64,000 nucleotides of DNA from Ulva prolifera (Eukaryota; Chlorophyta; Ulvophyceae; Ulvales; Ulvaceae): the NCBI GenBank assembly GCA_023078555.1, contig CM041203.1, positions 4,300,538 through 4,364,537 of the forward strand, read 5' to 3'. Shown in pieces: positions 35,066 to 47,488 of the stretch (positions are counted from its first letter, which is position 1; every line of letters starts with the position of its first letter). The notes below the pieces were generated by a model. The model was not told the DNA's origin, made no database searches, and saw only the letters and a program-made list of their open reading frames with translations. The translations under genes were made by a program, and so were the position numbers.

Positions 35066-38000
35066 TCACTCGTCTTCCTCGGGCGGCAGCAGCAGAGCCT
35101 CCTCGACCTCGGACATCTCGTCCGCGGATTTCAGGGACAACGGCGACGCGCCAAAGCCGGGGACCACATCGGCGTAGCGCACCGCGATCGCCGCGCCCCG
35201 CAACGCCTGCAGCAGTGCGAGCGCAACCCACACGCTCTGCAGGCTGCCGTCTCCCCGCGCCATCCCGGCCACCGCGGCGCCGCACGCGATCGCCATCGCG
35301 GCCGCGAGGTACTGGAAGTCCTTGGCGCCCTGGAAGACACCGTCGCCGACAAAGGCGAGCGCGTTGAAGGGCTGCATGGCCGCGACGACCACCAGCGCCG
35401 GCGCCGCGGCGTCCTGAACCTCCCTGCAGTCTCGATCGGTCAAGCGTGTACGTCAGACGCTCAAGTTGGCACGCGACTGTGGCGGCGCAGAGCGGTCCTG
35501 GTGGCTGCGCGGAGTGCGACTGGCTGAAGCACGGACAAAAGAGAAGCGGGAATTTGAAAGGGTAAGGGGGGTTAGGTTTGAAGTGCGAGTGGTCTCAATG
35601 CAGCCAGCACCGTCCCGGCGCGCCCGACTGATCATGGTGCACGGTGCATGCTGGAGGAGATCGTCTTGATGTGCTGAAGGTGCATTGCTCATCGGACCCG
35701 ACTCGATGCGACTCAGTCTTAGATCTGCAACCCAGGTCCTTCGAAACGGTCTAGTTATTCGGAAACTCAGGAGCATGCCCCGTTCAGGGCCCTATCCCGC
35801 TGGGAGCTGGGCCTGCAGGCACAGTCATGGGCTTCTCGAAATGCCGGTGCAGGTAAGGCACACCGGGAGGTCGTGAAGATCGCGGCGGCGGCGTGCGGCC
35901 ACACCGCGAGCGGCGCCGCGACGGCGGCGGCGGTCAGGCCGCCGTATCCGAGGCAGCGCAGCGCAGCGGCCCGCGCGGCGGCGGCGTCCCCGCGCCCGAG
36001 GCCGTCCGCCACGAGGCCGTTGGCGGCGATGGCGAGCGAGTCCATCAGGTACGACAGGAAGAACCACGTCTGCAGCGTCACCTGCAGGGCAAAGCGCGCG
36101 TGTGTGCTGGTGCATGCGCACGATGCACTGCGCCGAGCGGCGGCGATGTTGCAGCGCCACCTGCAGTGCAGGACCGCCCGGCTTGCGCACGAGCCGTCTC
36201 GGACGTGCTCCCCTCTGGGCCTCTGTGCCGCTGCCTCGACCTTGTACGTGCTGCAGGGACCACTACCCCGACATCCGCCGGCGGCTGCTGTGGTGTCTTG
36301 AAACCATACCTGCAGCCGCCGCGCGCATGTGGCAATGCATGCGCACGGTGCAGTGCGCCGGCCGGCACTGCAGCACCTTGACGCGGATTGTTGCTCGTAC
36401 AGCCGACTGCTGGCGTCAGCTGTGATATGCCAGACACAGTGTGTGCAGTGGACTCTGGGGAACGGGCTTCACGGCATCACATACACACATGCATGTGGAT
36501 GCCCAAGGTCAAGGGTGGTGCATTGCAGTACGGGCCAGGTGCAGGAGGTTCGATGCCTGCAGTGCCACTTGCATGGAGGGGGAGTTGCAGCAACGAGCGC
36601 TGGCAGTGCTGCATGGTCGACACCGTTGTGGTTTCGGCGTTGCGTCAGCACACCCACAGGGTTGGGCATGGGCTGGGCAGCTCAACCCCCAGGTTGCATA
36701 GGCCAATCGCAAAGACCCGTTTGGGGGGCTGCATGTTCTGTGGCAGTAGGCCCTGAGGTCTTCGGTGCGGAAGCGACCAGGCACGCATGTGATGCAGGCT
36801 GCAAGGGAGCACATCGTTGGTTACAGGTGTGGCTGGCAGACCGCGAAAGAAGCGAGCAGATCAAGTCACATCGTTGTCGACAGGCGTCTCACCCGGCGAA
36901 CATGATGGACCAGCTGGCGAACATGATGGACCAGCTGCAGGCAGATGTGGACGGGCACGTGTGCGGAGTTGAAAAAAAAGAGGTCTTGCCCCAGGGCTCC
37001 AGGGCCGTGCAAAACACACGAGTCCCCCCCCCCCCCCCCCCCCCCCCTGGAGATGGAGATGGCACCCCCTGGGGATGGCGCCCCCTGGAGATGGCACCCC
37101 CTGGGGATACCACCACCCGGCAGAGGCAGCAGGGGTAGCAGCCTCGTCATGTGCACCCAGGTGATGCAGCAATGACAGTCAAGTAAAGTAAATCTGAATT
37201 TACTGAGCCGTATCCTATTGGACATTGACAACTCCGAATTAACGGGAGCACGTATGCCAACAGTGTATGCCAACAGTGATGTACGTATCAGCACAGTGAT
37301 AACAGCAGAGCAGGCAGCAGTAGGTTAGGTCACATGGCGATTGTACCTGCCCTGTAACTGCTAATGCATGCATGTGATGCAGCACATGGTGCTGTCTGGT
37401 ACTGTCTGTACCAGACCTGGTACTGTCTGGTACCTGTCCCTACCTGCCTCTCGGTTTGTCCTTGTGACACATGGTGGATACACTCACACATGGTGAATAC
37501 AGTTACGTATGGTGGTCACAGGGTGAACACAGTAACATATGGCCGTCACCACACCGTCGAAGCAATTGCAATTGTTGCAGGATCCCCCCACATGCTAGAG
37601 CAGGCTGCCACAGGGCACATGCGATGTGTTTTTACCGCGCCAAGCAGGGACCAAGGTGGTCGCCCGCACGGCAGGCATGTCAGGCATGTCAATCGCACAG
37701 TCCGCAACCGAGGTCAAATGTGCCCAAAGCCAGAAATGCGATTGTTCCGGTGTTGGCATGGCTGGGGTGCCACCCATGTTCAGATGCAGCCACCACCTGT
37801 GCTGACTAGGCACAGCATGGCATAGGTACGGAAAGAGGCACAGAAGGAGGTGGTGGCACATTCTACATGCATGCGACTCTTCATGATGATCAAAACATCA
37901 GCACATGCAGGCCCAGTGAAGCACAGGACAGGATGCGGGGCCCGTAATGCCAGGCCCGCTAGGCAAGACAAATCACAGCACAATGTCCTCTTCAGGATAC

Positions 38001-40341
38001 CGCCAAATAAATCCAGATTGACTTGACTTCACAACCTCCAAAGTCATGGAGCCCAAACGAGAGGGGAAAAACACACTCACTGATTGGCCTGGCACCCACG
38101 GATCGTAAAAACCCTGAAGCACACGCAGGCAGCATGAAGCAGCACCTGGTGCGCCGCGACGTCCACCCCGCCCTCCCCCATGTTGCGTGTCACGATCGCC
38201 GTCCCGAGCAGCAGCGTCGTCTGCAGCGCGGCAGTGCGTGCGAGGACCGCCCCGCCCGCGACCACAAACTCGCGCACCGCGCCAAAGCCGGGGAACCCGA
38301 GCCGCGCCGGGAAGAGGGGCGTGCCCGCGAGGCTGCGCAGGAGGAGCGCGGCGGCGGTGGCCTCCGCGACGACGGTCGCGGCGGCCGCGCCGGGCGCGCC
38401 GAGGGGGGGGAGGCCGGCGGGGGCGTAGCCGAAGATGAACACGAGGTCGAGGCTGAAGTTGAAGGCGTTGGCGATGGCGGCGACGACGAGGGGGCGGCGG
38501 GTGTTGAGGAGGCCGCGGAAGGCGCCGCTGACGGCGGTGCTGACGAGGCTGAATGGGATGCCGAGCGCGCGGACCCTGCAGGTGGGAGGACGGCTCGGTG
38601 CACGCGGGGGGTGGCAGGGCAGTCTGTCACGCATGGATGGTTGCTGCTCGTGCGTACGAGCACGGCCAGCTGCGGATGCTCTGAAGGCCCAGAACATGAT
38701 GGCTCAGTTGGCGGGGGCGAAGGGGGCCCACCGCATGTGCATGAGCCTGTTTTCATGCGTACACCGGGGAGTGCATGTGGTGTGGCCGTCCTGATGAAAG
38801 CCACAGGAAACAAGCTTGCACGGTGGGGATGCTAAAAAACAGGATAGGAGATGTGTGGCGGTGTCCGGCCCAGGTGGAGTACGGCTGGGTGGTCAAGAAG
38901 GGGATTGTGCTAATGGCATGGGATGGAGCAGCAGGGGCATGAGGGGTCCTGCATCCGTGGCTAGGGTGGCCTGTGTGAGAGCAGGCGCTTGTGCCACCAA
39001 GCCGGCCTGGTCTAAAAGGATTGGCGTGCGCTGTTTGACTGGACTCTAGCATTGAGTGACGACCGGGTGACTGTGTTGACATGACCAGGCCATAGCAGCA
39101 CAACAGGAATACAGGTGTTCGTGCACCAGTCCATCAACAGCTGAACATAGCTCTGCACAGGGACGGTGTGTGTGACAAGGACAAAGCAAGCGAGGCAGGT
39201 AGCACCGCAAGCAACAACCAGGGGAACCGCACACCACGCAGCAAGCCACACGAAGCTCACACCAAAACACCCACGCAACGGCAGCACTCGCGCCGGACAC
39301 AGCCACACAGCCACACACACGCCCACACCCACCCAGGGGCGGTGTGTGGGGACCATGTGTACTCACATGCCGCACGTGGAGGTGTTCCATTCACGTGAAC
39401 ATCTGTGTAGGTCTGCAGTTCTAAGCACCATGTACGGACTGAGCACGAGTGCCTCGTGGCACCTACCTCCCCGGCCCCTATCTGGTACGGCTTATCGGCA
39501 GCACAAGAGCCCTGAAAAACCTCTGTATGCAGATCAATCAACGCTGCACTGTTAGTTGGTGGTGAATGGCATATGTGTGTGCGGAGGAACAGTCTCCACA
39601 TTGTACAGCTCCATTCGACTGCACATCCTGATGCAGCTTGATCTCCTATGGCAGTACAGTGATTGGATCCGTACTTTAGGTAGCTGATAGCAATTCGGAT
39701 GGGCTCGCTATCCTGGATGTCGGTTGTGCCCGCCACAAGCTCGATGCTGGTCTGTGTGAAGCATTCCAGAAGCACCACGCACGCCACTCCGAGGAGTAGT
39801 GCCAATGTGATTGCATTGCCAACAGTTTGGCGAGCGGACGCAGTATCTGACCTGTATCATAGCACAGGTCAGGAATGCAGTGGCGTGCACTGTGACTGTT
39901 GCATCGAACTGTTTTCCACGTGGTTGCAAGCGCTCACCTGGCCAATGCCTGAGTTATCAGGGGCGATGAAGCTGTGGAGAGAAAGTTGAAAAACAGGAAT
40001 GTGTACGTGAATACCGAGCTAGCGATTCCAACTCCTGCCAATGGTTCTGGGCCAATGCGGCCCACGAATGCAGTATCACAAGCTGAGAGTAAAGGATCGA
40101 TCAGCTCTGTGCCCAGCGCCGGAATGGCCAAGGCCGCAATGGAGGCGTCTAGGCTAATTTTGCCTCGCTTCTTCGATGCTTTGCAGAGAACGCGGCGCTG
40201 TGGAACACGCGTGAAACAAAGTCGCTGGACCATCGGCATGCACCCAGTGCAGGGGTGTGGGTCGACGTAAACAGGCTCTGGTTGCTCAAATCTACATCTC
40301 ACTATCCTATGGCTCGTGGTGTGCCAGATGAAGCGGATCAT
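35066..40341 (-). CDS. MATE family efflux transporter, probably plastid-targeted
   Basis: Exons on the minus strand are 40341-39938, 39851-39675, 38575-38146, 36081-35864 and 35423-35066; phases fit and give about 528 residues. MATE proteins are 12-helix antiporters that export organic compounds using H+ or Na+. Family landmarks are IPALGTELIDPLLSACDTAF, RIGPEPLAGVGIASSVF (first repeat), ISYLKVRALGIPFSL, AFRGLLNTRRPL, then VAAHQVTLQTWFFLSYLMDS, ANGLVADGLGRGD and ALAFVGDGVFQGAKDF. The N-terminus is basic and Ser/Thr-containing and ends VLCKASKKRG before the first helix, like the plastid leaders of plant DTX44/45-type MATEs. ATG 40341 is the first ATG in the open frame; 40239 and 40233 are alternatives. 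The C-terminus ends in an acidic EEALLLPPEEDE. Substrate is unknown. The gene starts head-to-head with glutamate 5-kinase. Confidence 0.88.
37024..37140. repeat. C24 tract followed by GGGGATGGC-type repeats
   Basis: A run of 24 cytosines (37024-37047) is followed by imperfect repeats of the form GGAGATGGCACCCCCTGGGG. It is located in the MATE intron 36082-38145. Confidence 0.85.
37178..37245 (+). repeat. Solo end of the TIR family in a MATE intron
   Basis: AGTAAAGTAAATCTG, AATTTACTGAGCCGTATCC and TTGGACATTGACAACTCCG match the copies at 8668 and 13431 almost base for base. A SINE-like tail (CTACCTGCCTCTCGG, TTTGTCCTTGTGAC) follows at about 37440-37468. Confidence 0.65.
39158..39348 (-). mobile_element. 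SINE-like element (~160 bp) with target-site duplication
   Basis: The element occupies 39173-39333 and is a near-identical inverted copy of the element at 48888-49050 (GTGGCTGTGTGGCTGTG, TTGCGTGGGTGTTTTGG, GGTGCTACCTGCCTCGC). Flanks CAGGGACGGTGTGTG (39158-39172) and CAGGGGCGGTGTGTG (39334-39348) form the duplication. It sits in the MATE intron 38576-39674. Confidence 0.8.
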
Positions 40342-40679
40342 GGACTCCACAGCTGGGCTCCAGCTGAGCCCACATGCCCTCCGGTAGCACCTCGCCACGA
40401 CACCGAGTCAGTACTGGACGAGGCCCGTGTCCTGGTTCGCACATCACCGTGGCCGGACTTGCGAAGGAGATTTCTTAATCGTGAAGTCGACTTTCAAGAG
40501 CTTCGATGACTCTGATCGTTTCAGGCCCGGCCGTCCGAGCCCGAATGGCCTCTGTATGAGTGTGCTCTGATTTTGCTGTCAGAGCAACCTGCCTGATGGT
40601 GCTTGAGCATGCAGCGAGATTGCTTCATAACTAGTCATTTGGCAGAATTCGTGGATCGTGGTATGACAGGATCGTGAAG
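40342..40679. promoter_or_regulatory. Putative bidirectional promoter (MATE / glutamate 5-kinase)
   Basis: Only about 340 bp separate the two divergent start codons, so both promoters must lie here or within the first exons. I see no clear TATA box or repeated operator. Confidence 0.4.
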
Positions 40680-43600
40680 ATGAGTGCGGACATGGGCAGC
40701 TCTCCAAAGACTGTGGTGCGTCGGGGGTCTCCCCCAGGACGTCCTGGTCTCCTTGCGTGCACTACACCTGGACGTGTTCATGAGATGATCTGGGCGTTGC
40801 AGGTGATCAAGATTGGGACATCATCCCTCATCAGGGAAGACACCAACTCTCCCAACCTGACCAGTTTGGCTCGCGTATGTGAAGTAGTCAAGGAGCTCAC
40901 GGGTCAAGGTACGACTGCGTCTGCTGTACGTCTTGTGGCCATCGATTGAACTGGCTTTTGGCACAAGATTCATGGCGCAGTCTGCTAGTCCACCAGACAC
41001 CTCGGCTCCGAGAGAGCGTTGCATCAAACTGACACTGATTCGCAGCCGCAGCTGACGCTATTTATATACTGCCTCTACATGCAAGGCAATCTGATAGCGC
41101 ATTGCGCCTAGAGCGGCACAAACGAGCGTTCCATGTTGTGACCACGGCCAGAAGCCGCGTTCCAGCATTTGAGTCTCGGCATGCGCAACGCTGCAGATCA
41201 GGTCCACTTGCCACGAGCAGTCTCCTGGTGTGCAAATACAAGTCGCAGTGGATCATATTCGCGTTCACCCATGCTCGGGTCACTGCGACGCAAGCTGGGC
41301 TGGAGCTGGGCATCTCCTCCTTCACCGTTCCAATGAGTCGCCTAGGCCCTTCATGGGCAGGCACGGCTAGCATGCCTCTACGCCCATGTGTCTAAGCTTA
41401 TTCCTGTGCTTTCATGCACAGAAACACCCAGCACAGCGGTGGCCAGCTGCCTGTCTGCGGTCGTCACAGAGTACCAGGAGCCCCCATGCAGTGTTCAACC
41501 AACTCTCTTTTGTAAAAAACAAAAAAGTGTTTGACCATCGTGCAATCATTGCTTTTACACTTACGATTGCATCCACCACTCTGCATCATGTCCAATCGAT
41601 CAACGAGGCTATGTAGACATGTTGCCGAGAGGATTGTGAATCATCCACACACACTCACCCCGCCAAGTCTTTGCATCTTATGATGCCATGAGGCTCCGTG
41701 CCTGCTAGGGCGCTGGGCAGGGACCAGCTGTATGTGAGCTGCATCGCAAATTGAAGCACAGAATGATGCGTGACATGCCAGCAAGCACATCCGAGCGCCA
41801 ATGCACACTGAGTGCATGAGCGTGCAGGCTGCCACAGCAGAATGCGGCACTGTGTGGCGGGCCTGCGCCGCATCGCATCATGCCGACGACATGCCGTATT
41901 GGAACAAGCACCGTTGCCACACCACCGACATGGAACCGTGGCAACCAGGGATGCCACACGTACTTTCACACATCTGCCCACATGCCACGGCGCCACCTAA
42001 GCAACGCCCCGTGCACGCACCCCATGAGCGTCATGACAACAGGAGCTCAGTGATCATGCTTATAGCGTGCGGTCAATCGGGCGCTTGCTGCGGCAGCGTT
42101 CCCACAGGCTCGATCGATGCCTCCGTGGCGCAGCCTCCATTCTTCACTCGCCCGTGTCAGGCAGTAGAGCCGGTGCGGCGCCGTGCAGGCCACCGCGTGT
42201 GCCTCGTGTCCAGCGGCGCAGTCGGCATGGGCTGCCAGGTCCTCGCGATCACGGAGCGGCCGGCCGAGCTCGCGAAGAAGCAGGCGCTCGCCGCCGTCGG
42301 CCAGGGGGCGCTCCTGCGCCTCTACCACGACCTCTTCTCCTCCCTCTCCCTCGTGCGCCCCCTCTCGCTGACTTGTTTTTCGATAGTGCCGCCGCGCATG
42401 CCCTGGCGCAGTCCCCCCTACCGTGGTGTTGGCCCCCTGCCGCGGTGCCCCCGGCTTTGAGTGAGCGGTGCAGTGCTTCAACCCCCTCCAGGGGTGCCGC
42501 CTGCTAGAGTGAGTGGTGGGGAAGACACACGCCGGCGCCTGCCTGTGGGTGGCAGCGCACCAAAGCAGACGGCACAGCAAGCCCTCTGAGAGGCACAGAT
42601 GCACCACTCCTGTCCAACCGCCACGTATCGGGGATGCATCGAGCAGCGGCCACCGCCGGTGTGCGCAAACCGAAGTTGTCCACGCTGTGATTCCAGTCAT
42701 CTGCGACGTCTGGCGCCAACGTAATCTCACGATCTAAACGATCGGATACGGGAGCTCCTGCTGCAGCTGTCAGCGTTGCGCCCGACTGCCATAGGGGCCT
42801 GCTCCGCCCCTCCCACAGGCGCCGCATCCCGCTGCGGCAACCGATTGATACTTTTCAGACGCTGAGTGCCACTGCCGCTGTGTCCGCCCCACGGGGTGTT
42901 GAGGCTGATGGCTGCTCCGCCTCTCTGCTGCTGTACCCTCCGGGCGGTGCATCAGAAGATGGTCAGAAGATGGGTCGACGCACATCACGTGACATCCATT
43001 GGAGTGGTTAAGCTCAGTGCAAGCAGGCGTGAGTGCGTATTGTGTTTCAAGGGCAGAGTTGGGGGGCCAAGTGGCACTGCATGCATCGCACAGAAATGAA
43101 ATACAACACCTCGTGCCCCCGCTACATCAGCACTGCCCCCAAAGCAAAGAGTGCATCTTGTGACGTGTTCCATTCATCTGACTCGCAGCTTCCGAATTGG
43201 ATTTCAGGCTGTTAATTTGCTGGTTGGTCGTTACACATTACACATTACGCATTACATGTGTTCAAGTTTTCAAGCTGGCCGTCTCCGATCAGCTGATCTT
43301 AGATGTTCTGACTTGATGGATGTTCAAGGCATGTCTGGGGGCTGTTGGCTGGTTGCTGGTCACTTGACACTGGTCACTGATCAGGATTCGTCAGTTTTGA
43401 CCAGTGCCCCAGTAACAGGCCAGTATGTGTCAGGCATCAATTGCAAAGAGTGCATGGTGAAGACTGCATGCTACCATGCCAATGTCCCCTCAAGGACACG
43501 GCTACGTAAATCTAGGTTTACTGTGGTGAAGCAAATCCAGGTTGACTTCACTTTACCACAGCAGCAGGACGCATGCTCCAGGATGCATGCAACCAAGCAG

Positions 43601-46600
43601 CAGTATGCAACCATGCTCGCCGTGTTTAAATTTGCTGCATGATGCTGTTCATTAGTGTATGCTGTATGCGGGAATCTGGTCCTCGTGGTGTCTAACAGCA
43701 GCCTTGCAGCCCACCACCGGGGACAACAGCGTACATCCAGATGACATCCAGATAAGATCCAGATAAAGGACAGCGTCTTGGCAAAAGTGTCACTCTGAGG
43801 GTGCACACATACCACCAGTGCTCCAGACAACCTGCGCTGCTGTGCTGCCTGGTGCACCTGGTGCACCTACCTCAGTCAAGCAAGTCTCTGTCATGTCTTC
43901 CATCGCAATTCGCTCCACAGCACCACCTTCGTGGCAGCTTTCTGTCTGCATGTGACACAGTGAGGTGTGTCAGGTGTGTGAGGCCATCACACACGGCAAG
44001 TGTGATGTTGTGGAGTTAGCATTATGTTTGGCCACCTCTGTGTCACGTCCAGCATGTGCCATGAGCAGATCATGAAACACAGTGAGCCACATCAACTTGG
44101 TACAGGTCTGCAAAGATCCTGCAAGGGTCAGGCGTTCAGCCTCGGTGATTCATGCCATTCATGTCGCAGCAAACAGCAGCTTCTGTAGCCGAATGTGATA
44201 CATACTGTCAGAGTCAGAAATTCATGCTGTCAGGATCCAGACCGGTGTGCTCTGCAAGGCCTTCGTGTCTGCAGTAATGCGGAGAGATTGGTCTGGAGAT
44301 GGGTGTGTTCTGAGTGGCTGTGCTGGATCAGTGGGTGTGGTCCTGGTCCTCGATTACCGTGTTACCTGCACCTGGTTACCTGCACCTCCCTGCATCATTG
44401 TAACACAAGGCCAGGCCTGTCATGCACCTGCCTGTCATTGATGTAATGCTGAACAGCTGCGGCAGCGACAGGACAGTATGCCTGCACTGTGCAGACAGAC
44501 TGTCCTCACTGTGCTGCATAAGGCAGGTCTAGCAGGTCTAACTAAGCCTTGCGTAGTCTTGGTCGAATGGCATAGAGCAAAGCCAGATCTCTACTAGTAT
44601 CTCATGAGATAGTCATGTCAGCCGTGCAAGATGCATGCAAGATACAAGTGTATCACAGTGAATCCAAATGTATCCCAGTGAATCAAACTGAATCAAACTG
44701 AGGCAACCACTTCCATGCACCTGAGCCTCAAGCCTATCTCACATAGTTCGATCACTACACCATTCGCAGCTACTGAATTCGATGAGTGCATTTCCGAGGC
44801 ATTGAGTCAGTGCCTACATGTCTGAACATTCGTGGATCCATGTGGCTGCCTCCTCCAGGCTAAGGTTACCACCTGCAGCTGTCACTCAGGTGGAGTTTGA
44901 GGCCGACGAGGGCATGACATGCTCAGGTGGGTGAATGAGTGGGTTGATGTTTGTGAGCAGAGCGCATAGCTCACTGCAGTGGCTCAGAAACTAGGTCGCA
45001 CTGTGACTTTCATGTGCACCTTTCATGTCAGCAGCTGAGCGAGTGGTCATGGGCATGCCAGCAGAAACTCTGCATGCTGTTGCCATGAACAATGCCCTGT
45101 TGGGACTCCTGATCAGCAGGCATCAAGTGAGGCGGGCAGCCTGTCATTCAACCGTGGACACGGACATGTAAGTGCAACAGCAGACATGCAGCATGCTATG
45201 GGCTGGTGTGATTTGTGCATGACAGAGTTTGGCCAGTGTGGTCTGCTGTGTGCCCTCGAAGTGAGTCAGTGTGACCAAGACACGCGTACTCAATATGGTG
45301 ATACTCAACATGGTGACAGTGCTGACTGTATGCCTGCATCTCCATGACTGTGTGCCTGTATCCTCTGAGTTGCCACAATGTGCATCAGAGAATTGCATCA
45401 GAGAACTTGGCCGTGCGTTTCATGAGACACCTTGACACCTCTCTGAGTGCAGGACATACCTTTCCGATGAGGTGGTTGCTTGCTTGTGATTGTGTGTGGC
45501 ACGCCTGCGTGTGCCTCTGAGGTTTGGCTGCGGGTCCACAGCCCCCGCAGTAACCTTGCCTCCTGCATGGCTCCTGATCTGGCCTGATCGCATGACACAA
45601 AAAATGATGTCAGGGGCACAGGAAAGACTCCTGGTGTGAAGCAGGAGCACTGCTGCCTCACAGCAGATCCACATCTTAGCAGAAGCACAGTAGAACACCA
45701 GCTGACCGCTAACTCGAGGCTATTCAAAGGCATCAGCACGTTCAATTCAAGACCAGCTCTTCAAGACCCAGCCATCAACCTGACGGAATCAGGAATCAGC
45801 AAAGTAACGTTGAACACATACGCTCAACCATCCATTCATCCCACATCCTGCAGTGCAGATACAAAGCTCCTAATTGCAGCCTAGGCATGAATGAAGTTTG
45901 GCCTGTGCTTGTGAGAAGCTTGGGAGAACAGCACTGTACACGCTTTTCACAAGCACAGGCCAAACTGCATTCATGCCTATGCTGAAGCCAATTCACACGG
46001 TGAGTTCCACGTCGTGTGCACAGTGGGTCAACATGTCCGTTCGCCACAATCTCAGGGACAAGCCAAGGGGGCAGGTGCACAGTGAGGCTGGGACCTGAGA
46101 GCTGCGAGCACCGCCACTGCAGCCACACCAGCAGGGCACACGGCGCTACCAACGCCCCTGAAGCCACACCAGCAGGCCCTATGGCTCCGCCGATGCCGAC
46201 AGCCACTGCGTGCCATGCTGAGGATGCTGTGGTGAGTAGCAGAACCGCCGGCATCATGCACATGTGAATGAAATTGCATTCTTAGCACGCCCTTGAGCAC
46301 TCCGATGGCCGCACTGAGATAACCACATCCTCAGACAGCCCTTTCCAGCATGCGCTTTGCATTGTTGCAAAGGAAGCTGCCAATCCGTTGACTCAGACCT
46401 GCCTGCCACACAGTTTGTGTTGTCCCTTTCTGTGCATGGCTGGAGCAGTGTATGTGAGTGACCGTGAGTCCATTCATCCTCTATCCCCTCGCCTGTTGTG
46501 CTTGTGCACAGCAGACGTGGCACAGTGACAGTGCATGTGAGAGGGAAAGAGACAGTGAATGTGCGGGACAGTCACGGAATATCTGTGAGAGAAAGTGGAT

Positions 46601-47456
46601 GCATGGGCGAGAGCACGGGGAAGGGTGTCATGCCTTGCCATGGGCTGCCTGCCGGCTGACTGGCCTGCTGACTGGCCGGCTGACTGGCCGGCTGGCTGGC
46701 CAGCTGACAGCCCAGAAGGCTGACACGACTGACACAACCTGCAGCCTGAATTTGGCCAACTGATGCAAATTATATGCACCTGCCTTTGAACCAGCTGTAC
46801 ATCACCATCCTGATGACAGACAACACACCACAAGCGTGCATCAATCATCTGCCTTTCGGAGCAGTCTCCGGTAGTCTCCATGCTCCAGCGTCCACAATCA
46901 CAGCTCAGACTGGCTATGCAACCCCTGCACTGCAGACCAAGCATGCCCTCCTCCTGAACACCAGCCAACACACCGTCCCGTTGGTCAGGTTCGCTTTTTA
47001 GCATCCACCGAACCTGTCCTCGCAAAATATTCTTGCAATGCAGCCTCAGGTTTCAAGTCGTGGGTCCCTAAGGATTTGCGGGTTGGATTTTCTGGGCTGC
47101 GAATCAGCGGCATTTGCCCATGGTGTTTTCACAGTATCTTCCTCCGACGCTCCACACGGTGCACTGAAGCGGCGTGCGGCGTGTGCTTGCAGACGAGCGC
47201 CCAGGTGCTGATCACGGCGGAGAGCCTCGCCTCGAAGAGCCAGTACACGCGCGCGCAGCGCACCTTCCACGAGCTCTTCAGCTACGGCGCCATCCCGATC
47301 GTCAACGAAAACGTGCGCCCCCCTCCCTACGCGCGTATGCATGCTACCGCTTACACGCCCTCAGGGAGAGCTGCGGGGAACGGCCTCGGGCCAGGTGCCT
47401 GCTCTGCAACAGCTGTGGCCCTCAAGCGGAGCAGTGCCTGACTACAACGCGCTAAA

Positions 47457-47488
<32 letters not shown>

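Noticed and set aside
45796-46263. 155-codon minus-strand frame with a hydrophobic stretch
   Set aside because: It reads through the 33-bp hairpin inside a glutamate-kinase intron, antisense. The hydrophobic Gly/Ala run is not enough to call a membrane protein.
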